Shown: in pieces, positions 62,307 to 64,000 of the stretch
Layout: each line of letters begins with the position of its first letter
Position numbering within the stretch: position 1 is the stretch's first letter
NCBI RefSeq assembly: GCF_047272945.1
Contig: NZ_JBKOPS010000001.1
Coordinates: 62,001-126,000 of the forward strand
Length of the DNA stretch: 64,000 nucleotides
Source of the DNA: Rubrolithibacter danxiaensis
GTDB lineage: Bacteria > Bacteroidota > Bacteroidia > Sphingobacteriales > Sphingobacteriaceae
Reading direction: 5' to 3'
Position numbers and translations under genes: made by a program
The notes under the pieces: model-generated
What the model saw: the letters and a program-made list of their open reading frames with translations, nothing else
Told to the model about the DNA's origin: nothing
The model's database searches: none

Positions 62307-63421
62307 TTCCTGATAGTGGCTCAGCGGTTTTAGAAACAGTAAAGATCCAAAAGCTCCGCACTTCTGCCTACACTGTTCCTACCGATGCACCGGAATCTGA
62401 TGGTACACTCGAATGGAACAGTACAACCCTGGTACTGGTAGAAGTTGAAGCTGGAAATAATACAGGCATCGGATATACCTACGGCGATGCTTCCATTGCA
62501 TCCTTTATCCAAAAAAATTTAGTTTCGATAGTGCAGGAAGCAAATGCAATGGATATTCCTGCAATTTACCGGTACATGCTTGCCTCAATCCGGAATGAAG
62601 GCAATTGCGGTATGGCTTATATGGCTGTTTCGGCTGTTGACAATGCTTTATGGGATTTAAAAGGCAAGCTGCTGAATCTCTCTCTTGCAGCACTTGTAGG
62701 AACTGTGCGGGAGGAAGTACCTGTTTACGGCAGTGGGGGTTTCACCTCCTATTCAGATAAAAAGCTCTGCGAACAACTTGGCGGATGGGCTGACCAGGGA
62801 TTTACAAAGGTAAAAATGAAAATCGGCCGGGATCCGGGGGCGGATATCAACCGGGTAAAAATTGCAAGGCAAAGCATCGGCGATAAAACGGATCTGATGA
62901 TCGATGCAAATGGAGCTTACGATGCCAAAACTGCTATAAGAACCTCAGAAATAGTTGCAGAATATGGTGTCAGCTGGTTCGAAGAGCCTGTGTCATCCGA
63001 TAACCTTTCCGGACTAAAATTTATACGTGATCATGTTCCTTCGTCAATAAACATTGCAGCCGGTGAGTATGGCTACAGTCTGCCTTATTTCACAGCAATG
63101 CTCAGTCATCAGGCAGTAGATATCCTTCAGGCAGATGCGACCCGTTGCGGGGGCATAACCGGTTTTCTTAAAGCAGGTTACCTCTGCGAAGCACATTCTC
63201 TGCCTTTCTCGTTTCATTGTGCCCCTGCACTTCATCTGCATGCCGCAGCGGCCTTAAACTCTTTTTATGTAGGAGAATACTTTCACGATCATGTACGAAT
63301 AGAAAACATGTTTTTTGATGGAGTAATACAGCCGGTAGCCGGAAAATTAAAACCCGATCGGAGCCGGCCGGGATTAGGACTTGAATTTAAATATCCGGAT
63401 GCTGCTAAATATAAACTTTAA
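62303..63421 (+). CDS. enolase-superfamily enzyme (mandelate racemase-like)
   Basis: 372 residues. Capping domain (about 10-130) and TIM barrel (about 150-370): the Lys pair in TKVKMKIGRDPG, metal ligands Asp (MIDANGAYDA), Glu (WFEEPVSSDNL) and Glu (IAAGEYGYSLPYF), and His in FHCAPALHLHAAAA. Mandelate-racemase subgroup; probably a sugar-acid dehydratase or epimerase, substrate unknown. Start ATG overlaps the ThDP gene stop (ATGA), indicating coupled translation, so the three enzymes likely act on one sugar-acid pathway. Confidence 0.87.
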   Translation: MIPDSGSAVLETVKIQKLRTSAYTVPTDAPESDGTLEWNSTTLVLVEVEAGNNTGIGYTYGDASIASFIQKNLVSIVQEANAMDIPAIYRYMLASIRNEGNCGMAYMAVSAVDNALWDLKGKLLNLSLAALVGTVREEVPVYGSGGFTSYSDKKLCEQLGGWADQGFTKVKMKIGRDPGADINRVKIARQSIGDKTDLMIDANGAYDAKTAIRTSEIVAEYGVSWFEEPVSSDNLSGLKFIRDHVPSSINIAAGEYGYSLPYFTAMLSHQAVDILQADATRCGGITGFLKAGYLCEAHSLPFSFHCAPALHLHAAAALNSFYVGEYFHDHVRIENMFFDGVIQPVAGKLKPDRSRPGLGLEFKYPDAAKYKL

Positions 63422-63433
63422 ATTTTTCATGCC

Positions 63434-64000
63434 ATGATAACTGATACAACAGAAGAACGTGCTGTCTCACCGGAGGAGCCCGAAAAACTTAAAAGTAACC
63501 GACAAATAAAACCTACGGTATATGACACTCGCTTTCAAACAAAATATGCTTCAAATGTTGATGTACACGCTCTTGAAAAAGACCTGCAAAAAAACATTGC
63601 AGGCGAAGTGCGTTTTGATGATGGCAGCCGCGGACTTTATTCTACTGATGCTTCCAATTACCGCCAGATTCCCATTGGTGTTGTTCTACCTAAAACAGAA
63701 GAAGATATACTGAAGACGCTGCAGCTTTGCCGCAAATACGGAGCTCCTGTCCTTTCCCGCGGAGGCGGAACCAGCCTTGCCGGACAGTGCTGCAACGTGG
63801 CGGTAGTTATGGATATGTCCAAATACTACAATTGTGTTTTACATATTGATAAAGATAAAAAGTTTGTCAGCGTACAGCCGGGCATTGTATTGGACACCAT
63901 GCGGAATGCAACTGAAAATCAGGCAGGTTTGACTTTTGGCCCCGACCCGGCTACTCATGACCATTGCACTCTGGGTGGCATGCTGGGCAATAATTCCTGC
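63434..64000 (+). CDS. FAD-binding oxidoreductase, GlcD-like (3' end outside window)
   Basis: The first 189 codons of a flavoprotein of the FAD-linked oxidase (PCMH) family, open to the last base of the window. Start ATG at 63434. The FAD-binding domain shows GVVLPKTEEDILKTLQLCRK, PVLSRGGGTSLAGQCCNVAV, VQPGIVLDTMRNAT, and FGPDPATHDHCTLGGMLGNN. It resembles D-lactate or glycolate oxidases and may carry a C-terminal Fe-S part not visible here. It follows the enolase gene by 12 bases in the same operon. Confidence 0.87.
   Translation, partial: MITDTTEERAVSPEEPEKLKSNRQIKPTVYDTRFQTKYASNVDVHALEKDLQKNIAGEVRFDDGSRGLYSTDASNYRQIPIGVVLPKTEEDILKTLQLCRKYGAPVLSRGGGTSLAGQCCNVAVVMDMSKYYNCVLHIDKDKKFVSVQPGIVLDTMRNATENQAGLTFGPDPATHDHCTLGGMLGNNSC

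Overview
The window is chromosomal DNA from a Bacteroidota bacterium, probably of the Sphingobacteriales or Chitinophagales type; the genus cannot be fixed from the sequence alone. The evidence is a SusC/SusD pair with its own ECF sigma factor and FecR anti-sigma factor, a TonB receptor carrying an STN domain, many secreted glycosidases, futalosine-pathway menaquinone genes (mqnA, mqnE), a YpdA-type reductase, AT-rich -7 elements of the TAnnTTTG type, and almost no Shine-Dalgarno sequences. No tRNA, rRNA, insertion sequence or CRISPR array was seen.

Layout. 1-3.6 kb: the 3' part of a YpdA-type reductase, an SDR dehydrogenase and a baeRF-like protein. 3.7-12.8 kb: housekeeping genes (aroQ, xerD, a DMT transporter, prmC, ribD, a YigZ/IMPACT protein, a diheme cytochrome c, and the mqnE-phosphatase-mqnA operon). 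12.9-15.5 kb: sulfur amino-acid genes, with a SAM-I riboswitch ahead of metX. 15.6-23.3 kb: a frameshifted OmpA-like gene, an ECF sigma factor with two small membrane proteins, a twice-frameshifted membrane-anchored protein, a GH130 enzyme, and a BlaI/M56 pair with a striking repeat tail and two palindromic operators. 23.4-25.4 kb: a two-domain LigD.

25.5-37.5 kb is a polysaccharide utilisation locus on the minus strand: ECF sigma, FecR, SusC, SusD, a GH92 alpha-mannosidase, a GMC oxidoreductase with a ferredoxin-like cysteine motif, and its Tat-type partner subunit. With the GH130 enzyme it points to mannose-containing glycans. 37.7-41.6 kb is a glpD-glpK-glpF operon, followed by a ROK protein and an M23 peptidase.

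43.5-51.4 kb is a nitrogen-oxide island. On the minus strand are hemerythrin, DUF1858/DUF2249, two multi-span His-rich membrane proteins and a DUF59 protein. On the plus strand are a small protein, a NirK-cytochrome c lipoprotein, a SUMF1-like protein, an SCO protein and a cupin. ATGACC-type dyads lie between the two halves. 51.4-58.7 kb carries plant-polysaccharide enzymes: GH9 with a deacetylase domain in the -1 frame, a GH127-type enzyme with an internal amber codon, and a GH78-type rhamnosidase. 58.8-64 kb holds a Na+/H+ antiporter, a 58-residue protein, and an operon of a ThDP enzyme, an enolase-superfamily enzyme and a FAD oxidoreductase that runs off the end.

The most notable signals are: (i) a GH9-to-deacetylase junction at a textbook A_AAA_AAG slippery heptamer with a stop codon directly behind it; (ii) three other -1 breaks and one nonsense codon in otherwise intact genes, which may be assembly errors; (iii) a candidate antisense RNA over the susC leader; and (iv) a 34-codon ORF between the SAM riboswitch and metX.
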